A stretch of 64,000 nt of DNA from Arthrobacter jiangjiafuii (lineage in GTDB: Bacteria > Actinomycetota > Actinomycetes > Actinomycetales > Micrococcaceae). The stretch is from positions 310,001 to 374,000 of the forward strand of contig NZ_CP076022.1 in assembly GCF_018622995.1 (NCBI RefSeq). The letters run 5' to 3'. This document shows positions 17,710 through 26,269 of this stretch, in pieces (positions within the stretch are counted from its first letter, which is position 1; each line of letters opens with the position of its first letter). The notes under the pieces were generated by a model. The model did no database searches. It was not told the origin of the DNA and saw only the letters and a list, made by a program, of their open reading frames with translations. Both the position numbers and the translations under genes were made by a program.

Positions 17710-18462
17710 ATGCACACGCAGTCCGGCGCCGAAACGGCTCCCGCTCCGGCCTTTGCCCAGCGGGGCAGCTCCCATTACGACATCATCCTGGCGCTCATGT
17801 GCGTGGTGATCGTCATTTCCAACATCGGAGCCACGAAGGGTGTGGTGCTGGGTCCGATCGCGCTGGGCCCGATTGTCGGAGACTTCAGCATCGTGACCGA
17901 CGGCGGGTTCTTCCTTTTCCCGCTGGCCTACATCCTCGGGGATGTCATCAGCGAGGTGTACGGCTTCAAGGCGGCCCGCCGGGCGATTTTCACCGGTTTT
18001 GCGGTGGCGGCCCTGGCGGCGGTCAGCTTTGCCGTCATTATTGCGCTGCCGGGGTTCGACGACGACTACGGGCAGTCCAAGCAGGCTGCGCTGGAGCTGG
18101 CGCTGGGTCCTGTGTGGCAGATCGTGCTGGCCAGTCTCCTGGGCTTCCTGGCCGGACAGACACTGAATTCCTGGGTCCTGGTCAAGATGAAGGAGAAGTT
18201 CCGGGAAAAGGCGCTGGCCGGCCGGCTGATGGCGTCCACCGGCGTGGGCGAGTTCGCGGACACGCTGATTTTCTGCGCTGTCGCTGCCCCCGTGATTGGG
18301 ATTTCCGACCCGGGCAGCTTCATCAATTACGTGATCTTCGGCTTCGTGTACAAAACGCTTATCGAGTTCCTCTTCGTGCCGGTCACGGCCGCGGTCATCA
18401 AAGCGATCAAGAAGCGCGAACCGAGCTACGCAGCTGTCACCGAAGCGCCACCGGCAGCCTAG
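17710..18462 (+). CDS. yhhQ: Queuosine-precursor transporter (YhhQ/VUT family)
   Basis: A 250-residue membrane protein with about six helices. The family pattern is clear: VVIVISNIGATKG in helix 1, FFLFPLAYILGDVISEVYGFKAAR, GQTLNSWVLVKMK and ASTGVGEFADTLIFC. YhhQ proteins import queuosine precursors (preQ0, preQ1 or queuine). The neighbouring convergent gene is tgt, which inserts the base into tRNA. The two stop codons overlap within CTAG at 18459-18462. No queC/D/E/F/A/G genes are in view, so together they suggest salvage rather than synthesis. GGAAG precedes the ATG at 5 nt. Confidence 0.9.
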   Translation: MHTQSGAETAPAPAFAQRGSSHYDIILALMCVVIVISNIGATKGVVLGPIALGPIVGDFSIVTDGGFFLFPLAYILGDVISEVYGFKAARRAIFTGFAVAALAAVSFAVIIALPGFDDDYGQSKQAALELALGPVWQIVLASLLGFLAGQTLNSWVLVKMKEKFREKALAGRLMASTGVGEFADTLIFCAVAAPVIGISDPGSFINYVIFGFVYKTLIEFLFVPVTAAVIKAIKKREPSYAAVTEAPPAA

Positions 18463-19733
18463 ACCTTGGAGCTGTAGTACTTCCCGAGGGTCTCTGCCTT
18501 GAAGTCGAAGAAGGAGCCGTCCTCGATGGCCAGCCGGGCGTCGTCGACCAGTTTTACGGTGAAACGCTCGTTGTGGATGGAGACCAGCGTGGACGCGACC
18601 ATTTCCTTGGCCCGGAACAGGTGGTGGATGTAGGCCTTCGTGTAGTGCGCGCAGGCATAGCAGTCGCAGCCCTCCACCAGCGGCGTGAAGTCCTTCTTGA
18701 AGCGGGCGTTGGACAGGTTCAGCCGCCCGTGCGGGGTGTAGAACGCACTGGTGCGGGCCACCCGGGTGGGGGAGACACAGTCAAAGGTGTCGGCGCCGTT
18801 TTCGATCGCGGTGAAGATGTCATCCGGTTCGGAAATGCCCAACAGGTGGCGGGGTTTGTCCTCGGGAAGCTCCTCGGTGCACCAGCGCACAATGGTGCCC
18901 AGGTTTTCCTTCTCCAGGGCACCGCCGATACCGAAGCCGTCAAAGTCCATGGCGCCCAGGTCGCGCGAGGCCTGCCGGCGCAGATCCTCGTACTGCGCGC
19001 CCTGCAGCACGCCGAACAGGGCCTGGTACGGCTTGCCGACACGCTCTTCGGTCAGCCGGCGGTGTTCGATGATGCAGCGCTCGGCCCACAGCCGGGTCCG
19101 TTCCAGCGACATCTCCTGGTAGCCACGTGAGTTCATCAGCGTGGTCAGCTCATCGAACGCGAACATGATGTCGGCGCCGATCTGGTGCTGGACCTGCATG
19201 GAGACCTCGGGGGTGAAGCGGTGCTTGTCTCCGTTGAGGTGGGACTTGAACCAGACGCCGTCGTCGTCAATATGCGCGAGGCGTTCCTTGCCGGGCGCGA
19301 CGGCGTCGTCCGCGCCGGTGGCGTGGGTGGTGCCGTCGGCGTTCATGTTGATGACCTTCTTGAAGCCAGCGCCCAGGCTCATGACCTGGAAGCCGCCGGA
19401 ATCGGTGAAGGTGGGGCCGGACCAGTTCATGAACTTGCCCAGGCCGCCCGCGGCATCCAGTACATCGGGGCCGGGCTGCAGGTACAGGTGGTAGGCGTTG
19501 GCGAGCAGAGCCTGCGCGCCGAGGTCCGCCATCGATTCGGGCAGAACGGCCTTCACCGTCGCCTTGGTGCCTACGGCAATAAACGCAGGCGTGGCAATCT
19601 CGCCGTGGGGCGTGGTGATCGTCCCGGTGCGGCCCTGGAACTCACCGCCGTTGGCCTGCGTCTGCTCGGCGGTGGGGGCAGTGGTTTCGCGCAGGCGCTT
19701 ACCGAGGGCGAAGGAGAACGTTGAGGAAGACAC
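18459..19733 (-). CDS. tgt: tRNA-guanine (queuine/preQ1) transglycosylase
   Basis: A 424-residue enzyme that exchanges guanine 34 of GUN-anticodon tRNAs for preQ1 or queuine. TDSGGFQVMSL carries a conserved Asp near residue 114. GVLQGAQYEDLRRQ and GIGGALEKE shape the base pocket, and CDCYACAHYTKAYIHHLF is the zinc site. GTG 19733 is chosen because similarity begins just after it; an ATG in another frame lies 8 nt upstream. Its 3' end overlaps the convergent yhhQ by 4 bp. Specificity (preQ1 versus queuine) needs structural comparison of the pocket. Confidence 0.94.
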   Translation of the reverse strand: MSSSTFSFALGKRLRETTAPTAEQTQANGGEFQGRTGTITTPHGEIATPAFIAVGTKATVKAVLPESMADLGAQALLANAYHLYLQPGPDVLDAAGGLGKFMNWSGPTFTDSGGFQVMSLGAGFKKVINMNADGTTHATGADDAVAPGKERLAHIDDDGVWFKSHLNGDKHRFTPEVSMQVQHQIGADIMFAFDELTTLMNSRGYQEMSLERTRLWAERCIIEHRRLTEERVGKPYQALFGVLQGAQYEDLRRQASRDLGAMDFDGFGIGGALEKENLGTIVRWCTEELPEDKPRHLLGISEPDDIFTAIENGADTFDCVSPTRVARTSAFYTPHGRLNLSNARFKKDFTPLVEGCDCYACAHYTKAYIHHLFRAKEMVASTLVSIHNERFTVKLVDDARLAIEDGSFFDFKAETLGKYYSSKV

Positions 19734-19825
19734 GCTTCCATTTTGCCTTACCGGACGCCGCAGGCGGTGCGCCGGGGCTGGTGGGACGCTCCCCACATTT
19801 TTCCCGGGCCGCGAACCGCGCAGAG

Positions 19826-19831
19826 TAGGTT
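19826..19831 (+). promoter_or_regulatory. -10 box TAGGTT of the FUSC gene
   Basis: A TAnnnT hexamer about 56 nt upstream of the TTG start at 19888, in the tgt-FUSC divergent region. No clear -35 was found. Confidence 0.3.
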
Positions 19832-19887
19832 GGAAAAGGCGGCCGAAGTCCGTCACATCCCCTGCACCGAAAGGTACCCCCGGACCC

Positions 19888-20949
19888 TTGGACCAGCTGC
19901 GCGAAATGTTCCGGATCGGCCCCGCCCACAAGGACCACGAGGTGGCCATCCGCTGCGCGGTGGGCGTGGGGCTTCCCCTGGCGGTGCTGCTGGTTTTTGG
20001 CCGGATCGATCTGGCCATCTTCGCCACGTTCGGTGCCTTCACCGGGATCTACGGGCGCAATGAACCGCACCGCCAGCGCCTGGGACACCAGCTGCGCGCC
20101 GGAGCGCTGATGTTCGGCGTCATCACCGCCGGCGCCCTGACCTCACGGCTGGAACCGGATGCCTGGGGCATCGTCTGGGGCACGACGGCGGTGGCCGGGC
20201 TGGGAACCCTGGTTGCCGGTTTCTGGCGCCTGCGTCCCACGGGATCGCTGTTCCACATCTTTGGCTACGCAGCGATTGCTTCCGTGCCGAACCATCCGCC
20301 GCTGTGGCAGGGGCTCCTTGCGGCGGCAGCCACCATTTCACTTTCCCTGCTGCTGGGCCTCTCCGGCCGGCTCTGGGCGAAGCACCGCACCCCTTGGAAG
20401 AAGCCCGTCCGTCCGCGCTTCTCCGCCACCCAACGGCGGGCCGTCTGCATCGACGCGCTGCAGTACGCCGTCGTGGCCGTGGTGGCCGGATCGATTGCCA
20501 CTCTGATGGGGATCGGGCATAACTACTGGGCCATGGTGGCGGCCACCGTACCCCTGGTGGGCGCGACCGTCCGCAACCGCATGTACCGCGGGATCCACCG
20601 CGTCCTGGGCACCTTCGGAGGCCTGCTGCTCACGGCGCTGATCCTGCTGCCGGGACTCCAGCCGTGGCAGATGGTGGTGGTGATTGCCCTGCTGCAGTTC
20701 GGAGCGGAAATGCTGGTGGTGCGTCAGTACGCCCTGGCCCAGGTGGTGGTCACACCGCTGGCCCTGGTCAGTACCGAGCTGGCCCATCCCAGCAATCCCC
20801 TGGATCTGGTCCAGGACCGGGCAATAGAAACCGTCATCGGAGCCGCCGTGGGCATGACGATGGTGTTGCTGGTACACCTGCACGCCAGCCGGATGCGGAC
20901 CAGCCGGAGCCGGACTAAAGATCCAGGTTCAAGCCCCGTACGGCAATGA
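19888..20949 (+). CDS. FUSC/aromatic-acid exporter-type membrane protein
   Basis: A 353-residue protein. Two blocks of helices (IRCAVGVGLPLAVLLVFG through GLLAAAATISLSLLLGLSG, and QYAVVAVVAGSIATLMGIGHNYWA through VIALLQFGAEMLVV) surround a basic central loop. This matches the duplicated FUSC arrangement of AaeB/YccS-like exporters. GHNYWAMVAATVPLVG and RGIHRVLGTFGGLLL are the best family marks. Substrates of such pumps are aromatic acids or other weak acids. The start is uncertain: TTG 19888 (MDQLREMF) or ATG 19906. The last 35 bp overlap the convergent gene. Confidence 0.75.
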   Translation: MDQLREMFRIGPAHKDHEVAIRCAVGVGLPLAVLLVFGRIDLAIFATFGAFTGIYGRNEPHRQRLGHQLRAGALMFGVITAGALTSRLEPDAWGIVWGTTAVAGLGTLVAGFWRLRPTGSLFHIFGYAAIASVPNHPPLWQGLLAAAATISLSLLLGLSGRLWAKHRTPWKKPVRPRFSATQRRAVCIDALQYAVVAVVAGSIATLMGIGHNYWAMVAATVPLVGATVRNRMYRGIHRVLGTFGGLLLTALILLPGLQPWQMVVVIALLQFGAEMLVVRQYALAQVVVTPLALVSTELAHPSNPLDLVQDRAIETVIGAAVGMTMVLLVHLHASRMRTSRSRTKDPGSSPVRQ

Positions 20950-21787
20950 GTTCATTGCGGATCCGCCGGTCCAGCTCGGCCTCCGCGAGGGTCTGCGAGC
21001 CGCCATGTGCCCGCAGGTACAGCAGCGCGTCGAGCCGCAGGGTGCGCCAGTCCCGTTCGGTGCTCTCATCTCCGGCTTCGGCGGAGCGATGGATCTCGCG
21101 GTCGTAAAGATTGGGCTCGTTCAACTGGCGCTGCAGCATCTCGGCGGCCAGTTTGGCCTTCAGCGGATCGGTTTCCGCTGAGTCCGCGGCCCGGACGGCC
21201 TGCGCATACGCCGTGAAGGCCTCGTCGTCACCTGCTTCGGAGGAGATGTGCGCGGCCAGCGACAGTGCGCTCTGGATCCAGTTCCACCGGCCGAAGTTCC
21301 CGTCGAAGGGCAGCCCGGTGATGATGTTGCAGACCGCCAGCGCGTTTTCCGCGTCATCCAGATCCACATACAGCGTGTGCGCCAGATCCCGGACGTCCTG
21401 CAGGTTGCTGCCGGATTTCACGTTCAGGCCGCGCCCCAGCCGTGTCGCGAACTCCTGCACTCTAGGGTCCTGCGGATGGGCGGCGGCTGCAGCTGCGACG
21501 ACGGCGGCGAAGTTCTCCTCATCCGCCGGCTCCACGCGCACTGCATCGGCGGGGGCGCCGGCGGGAGGCGGAGCCTGGACGCGGACCGGGGAACCGTAAG
21601 CCAGGCGCAGCGCCATGCCGTCCTCCAGCACCAGATGAACCAGTGCGGGCACCCCGAAGTCGTCGTTCTCCACGGAGCGCTCCCGTACTGCTGCCAGCGA
21701 GGTGCTCTCATGCACCGGAATCTGCCCCGGCGCAAGCAGCTCGGCATTGACCCGGAATGTATAGGATTCCGGTTGGCTCTCTGGCAT
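20915..21787 (-). CDS. Conserved hypothetical protein (possibly DUF6707-like)
   Basis: A 290-residue acidic soluble protein. The N-terminal 75 residues are beta-rich (YTFRVNAELLAPGQIPVHES, ALVHLVLEDGMALRLAYG). After a Pro/Ala linker the rest is alpha-helical with TPR-like character (DLAHTLYVDLDDAENALAVCN, FGRWNWIQSALSLAAHISSEAG, LRLDALLYLRAHGG). No catalytic motif is seen. ATG 21787 is preferred to one five codons upstream because AAGGAA lies at the right distance. The DUF name is from memory and is not certain. Its end overlaps the convergent FUSC gene by 35 bp. Confidence 0.65.
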   Translation of the reverse strand: MPESQPESYTFRVNAELLAPGQIPVHESTSLAAVRERSVENDDFGVPALVHLVLEDGMALRLAYGSPVRVQAPPPAGAPADAVRVEPADEENFAAVVAAAAAAHPQDPRVQEFATRLGRGLNVKSGSNLQDVRDLAHTLYVDLDDAENALAVCNIITGLPFDGNFGRWNWIQSALSLAAHISSEAGDDEAFTAYAQAVRAADSAETDPLKAKLAAEMLQRQLNEPNLYDREIHRSAEAGDESTERDWRTLRLDALLYLRAHGGSQTLAEAELDRRIRNELIAVRGLNLDL

Positions 21788-21845
21788 GGCGTTCCTTTTC
21801 ATCGGTCAGTCGGCCCCCAGTATATAAAGAAAGGGTAACGGGTAC

Positions 21846-22385
21846 TCAGCGGCCCCAGCTGGCCGAGGCCAGCGCCTGCCGCAGGAGGTCACCGCGCCCG
21901 CCGGCAAACTCGGCGTAGATCTCCGGGCTCAGGGCTTCCTCGGGAGTCAGCCAGGACAGTTCGAGGGCATCCTGCCGCGGGTCGCATTCGCCGGTGACAG
22001 GGATGAGGTAGGCCAGAGCGACGGCGTGCTGGCGTTCATCGGTCAGTCCGGACTGCGAGGGCGACGGGAAATACTCGGCCACGGTGAATGGGGTGAGGGC
22101 CGGCGGCAGCTGCGGCAGCGCCATGGGCCCGAGGTCCTTTTCGAGATGGCGCAGGAGGGCCGCGCGGATGGTTTCGCGGTACATCACCCGTCCGGAGACA
22201 AACGTGCGGACCATCTTGCCTTCATCTGTAGCCTGCAGCAGCAGCCCCACCTCCGTCACGTAGCCCAAAGGGTCGCAGCGGACCGGAACGGCTTCCACGT
22301 AAACCATGGGCAGCCGCTGCCGCGCCTCGTGCAGATCTTCTTCGGAAAGCCAGCCGGGATAAGGATCAGGGGTACGAACACTCAT
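21846..22385 (-). CDS. NUDIX-fold protein with a degenerate Nudix box (DUF4916-like)
   Basis: A 179-residue protein with the general order of a Nudix domain. The expected G-x5-E-x7-REUxEE box is present only as GRVMYRETIRAALLRHLEKDLG: Gly, the first Glu, Arg and one Glu align, but the RE and EE pairs become RH and EK. Metal binding and hydrolysis may therefore be altered or lost. DERQHAVALAYLIPVTGECDP and LELSWLTPEEAL match the outer strands and final helix of the fold. It is divergent from the YdeI-like gene. A TAGAAC hexamer 6 nt before the ATG suggests a leaderless transcript. Confidence 0.7.
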   Translation of the reverse strand: MSVRTPDPYPGWLSEEDLHEARQRLPMVYVEAVPVRCDPLGYVTEVGLLLQATDEGKMVRTFVSGRVMYRETIRAALLRHLEKDLGPMALPQLPPALTPFTVAEYFPSPSQSGLTDERQHAVALAYLIPVTGECDPRQDALELSWLTPEEALSPEIYAEFAGGRGDLLRQALASASWGR

Positions 22386-22488
22386 AGCAGTGTTCTACCG
22401 CAATCCGGCAGGGCCATGGCACCGACGCGCGGCTCTTTGGCCCTCGGCTGAACTGTGCGGCGGCCTTCTGGACTGGGGTATGCGGGGC

Positions 22489-22494
22489 TACCCT
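22489..22494 (+). promoter_or_regulatory. -10 box TACCCT (leaderless YdeI-like gene)
   Basis: TACCCT ends 7 nt before ATG 22502. A TTCTGG at 22467-22472 with a 16-nt spacer could be the -35. Confidence 0.45.
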
Positions 22495-22501
22495 CGTGGG
22501 T

Positions 22502-23122
22502 ATGAGCGGCACGAATAAGCCCACCCCGCGCAAGGCGCCGCTGCCCGAACTCCTGCTGCCGGACGCTGCCGCCTGGCGCACCTGGCTGGAAACCCACCAC
22601 ACGGAATCGCCCGGGGTGCAGCTGGTCCTGGGCCGCAAGGGTGGAACCGTGACCGGCCTGACTTATGCCGGTGCGCTGCTGGAGGCCCTGTGCTTCGGCT
22701 GGATCGACGGTCAGGCCAACCGGCGCGATGAACAGAGCTACTTGCAGCGGTTTACTCCCCGGACCCCGCGGAGCATCTGGAGCCTGCGGAACGTCGGCTA
22801 CGTAGCCCAGCTCGAAGCCGAAGGAAAGATGCGCCCCGCCGGCCGCGCCGCCGTCGAACAGGCCAAGGCGAACGGGCGCTGGGAAACGGCGTATTCCGGC
22901 TCTGCCACGGCCACCATTCCGGAAGACCTGCTCGCGGCCATCGCCCGGGAGCCCCGGGCCCAGGCCATGTACAACGTGCTGACGGCACAGAACCGGTACG
23001 CACTGGTCTTCCGGCTCGACCGCCTCAAGACTCCCGCCGCCAGGGAACGCAGGATTGCGGAGTTTGTCCGCATGCTCGCCAACGGGGAAACTCCGTATCC
23101 TCAGCGGAGGCGGGCCCCCTGA
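22502..23122 (+). CDS. YdeI/OmpD-associated family protein
   Basis: A 206-residue soluble protein. AWRTWLETHHTESPGVQLVL, GALLEALCFGWIDGQANR and RFTPRTPRSIWSLRNVGYV are the typical conserved blocks of YdeI-like proteins. The C-terminal helical part (AMYNVLTAQNRYALVFRLDR, KTPAARERRIAEFVRML) is the usual end. The biochemical role of this family is not established; links to stress and peptide resistance have been suggested. The ATG at 22502 is preferred over GTG 22496 from the -10 spacing. Confidence 0.82.
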   Translation: MSGTNKPTPRKAPLPELLLPDAAAWRTWLETHHTESPGVQLVLGRKGGTVTGLTYAGALLEALCFGWIDGQANRRDEQSYLQRFTPRTPRSIWSLRNVGYVAQLEAEGKMRPAGRAAVEQAKANGRWETAYSGSATATIPEDLLAAIAREPRAQAMYNVLTAQNRYALVFRLDRLKTPAARERRIAEFVRMLANGETPYPQRRRAP

Positions 23123-23199
23123 GTGGCCGGACCATTGCCTTTGGTGCGTGGCGGCGCGAGCCTTAAATTCATCGCTTCTCCGCCTTCGGAAGGTCAATC

Positions 23200-24090
23200 A
23201 TGTGTCGTCTCTTCGGTATGCACGCCGGCCATGTTCCGGTTACGGCCACCTTTTGGCTCCTTACAGCGCCGGACAGCCTGGCGCAGCAGAGCCGGCGCGA
23301 GGCCGATGGTTTCGGGATCGGAGCCTACGACGCCGAGGGCAGGCCGGTGATTGAAAAGGCGCCGATCGCTGCGTACGAGGACAAGGCCTTCGCCGCGGAA
23401 GCACGCGATCTGGCCAGCATCACCTTCATCGCGCACGTCAGGTACGCCAGCACCGGCGGAAACCTGAAGGTCAACACCCATCCGTTCGAGCAGGACAACC
23501 GGCTGCTGGCCCACAACGGCGTGGTCCAGGACCTGGACCGGCTCGATGCGCGGCTTAGGCAGCTGGGCGTGATGGACCTGGTCAAGGGGGAAACGGACAG
23601 TGAGCGGGTGTTTGCACTGATTACTGCGGAGATCCGCAGCAACGGGGGCGACGTTGAGGCCGCCATTGCCTCTGCCCTGGGGTGGGTGGCGGAAAACCTG
23701 CGGCTGTTCGCCGTGAACATTCTCCTGGCCAATGCCACCGACATCTGGGCCGTCCGGTATCCGGACACGCACCCTCTCTATGTGCTGGAGCTGTCCGGCC
23801 AGGACATGCGCGGCGGCATGCAGACCCACCGGATCAGCGTCCGCAGCGAGGAACTGGCGGCCGGACAGCGCCCTGCCGTGCTGTTCGCCACCGAGAAGAT
23901 GGATGACAATCCGGGCTGGCGGCTGATGGACTCCGGGGAGGTCCTCCACGTCGACAGTTCGCTGGCGGTGCACAGCAGCCGTCCGCTGCCGGCGGCGCCG
24001 CGCTATCCGCTGACCCTGGAGGACCTGGACGAGCGCGCCGCGGCCTCGCAGAAGCCGCTGCACGCCGGGGCGGCAGGGCCGACGGCTTAG
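23200..24090 (+). CDS. Class II glutamine amidotransferase (YafJ-like)
   Basis: A 296-residue protein that starts MCRLFGMHAG, so Cys2 becomes the N-terminal nucleophile after Met removal, as in Ntn glutaminases. ITFIAHVRYASTGG and NTHPFEQDNRLLAHNGVV are the substrate-binding segments with the conserved Arg, and HNG provides the oxyanion Asn-Gly. No synthetase domain is fused, so it resembles stand-alone YafJ/EgtC-like amidohydrolases. EgtC acts in ergothioneine synthesis, but no egt genes are adjacent and the link is weak. GGAAGG lies before the ATG. Confidence 0.88.
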   Translation: MCRLFGMHAGHVPVTATFWLLTAPDSLAQQSRREADGFGIGAYDAEGRPVIEKAPIAAYEDKAFAAEARDLASITFIAHVRYASTGGNLKVNTHPFEQDNRLLAHNGVVQDLDRLDARLRQLGVMDLVKGETDSERVFALITAEIRSNGGDVEAAIASALGWVAENLRLFAVNILLANATDIWAVRYPDTHPLYVLELSGQDMRGGMQTHRISVRSEELAAGQRPAVLFATEKMDDNPGWRLMDSGEVLHVDSSLAVHSSRPLPAAPRYPLTLEDLDERAAASQKPLHAGAAGPTA

Positions 24091-24127
24091 ATGGGTCTAG
24101 AGGGGCCGGGAGCCTGCCGGATGTGAC

Positions 24128-24172
24128 GGGGGTGGGCCGGGGGTGCGCCGGGGTCTGCGGGGCCTGCCGGGG
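24128..24172 (+). other. Putative G-quadruplex motif between convergent genes
   Basis: Six G-runs of 3-5 bases with loops of 1, 2, 6, 5 and 6 nt occur on the plus strand (24128-24172), in the 86-bp gap between the amidotransferase stop and the GH76 stop. This satisfies the usual G3+N1-7 rule with two spare runs. Confidence 0.55.
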
Positions 24173-24176
24173 TGCT

Positions 24177-25319
24177 TCAGGACTGTCCGCGTTCCACCCG
24201 CACTGCCGCTTCCAGGATGATCCAGGCGGAGAGCTGGGTGGAGAGGCCGACGGCGGCTCCCGCCGGATAGTGCTGTCCGGCCGGTTCCAGCGGGTGCGGG
24301 GAAAACACGGAGTGCCCGTTCCGGGCTGCGCGTCCTGCCCAGACGGCGTCGGCGGTTGAACTGACCAGCTCAGCTGCCTGCTTCCGCGCTTCGGCCGGAA
24401 GGGTCGCGGAGACCGCGGCCAGAGCCAGATAGCGGCAGAGGATTCCGGTGAACAGCCCGGCGTCACCGGTTCCATGCGTGAGCAGCACGGCACTGCCGGG
24501 ATGAGTCAGGCGGGTCCGCACGGCAGCGATCAGCTCCGCGGCCCGGGAGAGGTTCGCCGGTCCGCCCAATTCCAGCAGTGCGCCCAGGACCGGTCCCTGG
24601 TTGTAGGTGAACACTGCCCCTTCCAGGACCGTGCCGCCGGAGGGGCCGGCCGCCTTGATGCCGTCCAGATACAGTCCGCGCTGCGGGTCCAGCAGGACCG
24701 CATTGAGCCAGTCCACCAGTGACTGCGCCCGTTCCCGGTCTCCGGTGCGCGCGAAATGCAATGCTGCCGGCGCAGTGGCCGGAGTGTTCTTGAACGTTCG
24801 CTTCCGGTTCCAGAACAGGCCGCCGCCAAATTCCGGCGTATGGGCCGAGCGGAGGGCTTCGGTGAGTGCCGCCATCATCTGCGGATGGGGACGCGCCTTC
24901 GCTGCCGGGGCGCCGCCGTCGCCCTCCTGATAGGTGTCCGGCAGGGTTCGCCCGGGCCGGCCGTCCGGCTGCAGCGAATCCAAGCGGCCTACCGCCAGGG
25001 CAAGCCAGGCCATGTCGTCAAAGAACCAATTGGTGGCGCGCAGTCCGTTGCGCAGCCGGATGCTGCGGACCGCCAGCTGGGCCTGCGCCGCGGCATCGGG
25101 TGCTCCGCGCAGCGCGGCGTCCACGAGGGCATCCACATAGTGCGCCTGCCACCAGTAGTGCCAGGGGCCGGGCAGGATGCGCCGCGGCGCCGGGCTCTGG
25201 ACCGCGGCCAGCCTGGTTCCCGGCAGGCCGAACACCGGGCGGGCGAATGCGGCCGTGACGGAAGCGGCAGCGTGAGAGGCCCGGGCCGGGATGTCATGCA
25301 GCGGTTCCTCGTCAGGCAT
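24177..25319 (-). CDS. Glycoside hydrolase family 76 protein
   Basis: A 380-residue protein of the (alpha/alpha)6 type. PGPWHYWWQAHYVDALVD opens the barrel. NWFFDDMAWLALAVGRLD contains the Asp-Asp pair that is catalytic in GH76 alpha-1,6-mannanases. GGGLFWNRKRTFKNTPATAPAA and VFTYNQGPVLGALLEL are further family blocks. No signal peptide is seen, so it is probably cytoplasmic, unlike secreted fungal-mannan degraders. ATG 25319 is preferred over 25391 because TAGGCT (25327-25332) ends 7 nt upstream, giving a leaderless mRNA. It is divergent from the SDR gene. Confidence 0.85.
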   Translation of the reverse strand: MPDEEPLHDIPARASHAAASVTAAFARPVFGLPGTRLAAVQSPAPRRILPGPWHYWWQAHYVDALVDAALRGAPDAAAQAQLAVRSIRLRNGLRATNWFFDDMAWLALAVGRLDSLQPDGRPGRTLPDTYQEGDGGAPAAKARPHPQMMAALTEALRSAHTPEFGGGLFWNRKRTFKNTPATAPAALHFARTGDRERAQSLVDWLNAVLLDPQRGLYLDGIKAAGPSGGTVLEGAVFTYNQGPVLGALLELGGPANLSRAAELIAAVRTRLTHPGSAVLLTHGTGDAGLFTGILCRYLALAAVSATLPAEARKQAAELVSSTADAVWAGRAARNGHSVFSPHPLEPAGQHYPAGAAVGLSTQLSAWIILEAAVRVERGQS

Positions 25320-25326
25320 GCGGCCC

Positions 25327-25332
25327 AGCCTA
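25327..25332 (-). promoter_or_regulatory. -10 box TAGGCT of the GH76 gene (leaderless)
   Basis: On the minus strand TAGGCT is followed by 7 nt and then the ATG at 25319. This decides the start between two in-frame ATGs. Confidence 0.5.
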
Positions 25333-25433
25333 GACCGCTCCGGGTCCAGCTCACAGCCGCGGGCTGTGCTGCGGTCTTCCGGATGCCGCATCGGTCTGGC
25401 ACCGGCCGGGATGCACTGTGCGCCGGATCACAG

Positions 25434-25439
25434 TAGGCT
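25434..25439 (+). promoter_or_regulatory. -10 box TAGGCT of the SDR-acyl-CoA dehydrogenase operon
   Basis: A TAnnnT hexamer 51 nt upstream of the SDR start; the leader also contains the AGGAG ribosome site. The -35 is not obvious. Confidence 0.35.
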
Positions 25440-25490
25440 CACTATGCGCCGCCGCACGGGCGGCAGCTCAAATCTTCCGCAGGAGCAGGC

Positions 25491-26264
25491 ATGGACATTT
25501 CAGGCGCATCGGCCCTCGTCACCGGAGGGGCCTCCGGGCTCGGCCGGGCGACTGCCCGCAGGCTGCACGACGCCGGGGCATCGGTGATCCTGGTGGACCT
25601 GCCGTCGTCGGGCGGGCTGGCCTACTCCGCCGAGCTGGGCGGCGATGCCCGCTTTGTGCCGGGGGATGTGACCGACCCCGGTCAGATGGCCGCGGCCGTG
25701 GAGGCGGCCATGAGCGCCGGGCCGCTGCGCGTGGCAGTGAACTGTGCCGGCATTGCCACTCCGGGGAAGGTCCTGGGACGCAACGGGGTCCTGCCGCTGG
25801 AGGACTTCGCCCGGGTCATCCAGGTGAACCTGGTCGGAACGTTCAATGTCATCCGTCTCGCGGCGCAGGCCATGGCGGAGACCGAACCCGTGGACGAAGG
25901 CGGCACCGCTGAGCGCGGCGTCATCATCAACACCGCATCCGTGGCGGCCTTCGACGGGCAGATCGGACAGCCGGCCTACTCCGCGTCCAAGGGTGGAGTA
26001 GCGGCCATGACCCTGCCGCTGGCCCGGGAACTGGCCCGGCACCTGATCCGCGTGGTCACGATCGCGCCCGGCATCTTCGAAACGCCCATGATGGCAGGCC
26101 TGCCCCAGGACGCCCAGGACTCGCTGGCGGCGCAGGTTCCACATCCCTCCCGGCTGGGCCGGCCGGATGAATACGCCGCCCTGGCCGCGCACATCATTGA
26201 AAACCAGATGCTCAACGGAGAGACCATCCGTCTGGACGGCGCTATCCGGATGGGACCGCGCTGA
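25491..26264 (+). CDS. Short-chain dehydrogenase (3-hydroxyacyl-CoA dehydrogenase type 2-like)
   Basis: A 257-residue classical [13 protein letters not shown] (about residues 11-20) is the NAD-binding Gly motif and VNCAGIA is the structural NAG motif. Ser in [10 protein letters not shown] and Tyr/Lys in PAYSASKGG (about 162 and 166) complete the catalytic set. The ending [14 protein letters not shown] and [12 protein letters not shown] match the HSD17B10 branch, which oxidises 2-methyl-3-hydroxybutyryl-CoA and other short 3-hydroxyacyl-CoAs. Only 5 bp separate it from an acyl-CoA dehydrogenase, so a beta-oxidation or branched-chain role is likely. AGGAG precedes the ATG at 6 nt. Confidence 0.88.
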   Translation: MDISGASALVTGGASGLGRATARRLHDAGASVILVDLPSSGGLAYSAELGGDARFVPGDVTDPGQMAAAVEAAMSAGPLRVAVNCAGIATPGKVLGRNGVLPLEDFARVIQVNLVGTFNVIRLAAQAMAETEPVDEGGTAERGVIINTASVAAFDGQIGQPAYSASKGGVAAMTLPLARELARHLIRVVTIAPGIFETPMMAGLPQDAQDSLAAQVPHPSRLGRPDEYAALAAHIIENQMLNGETIRLDGAIRMGPR

Positions 26265-26269
26265 CCTTT

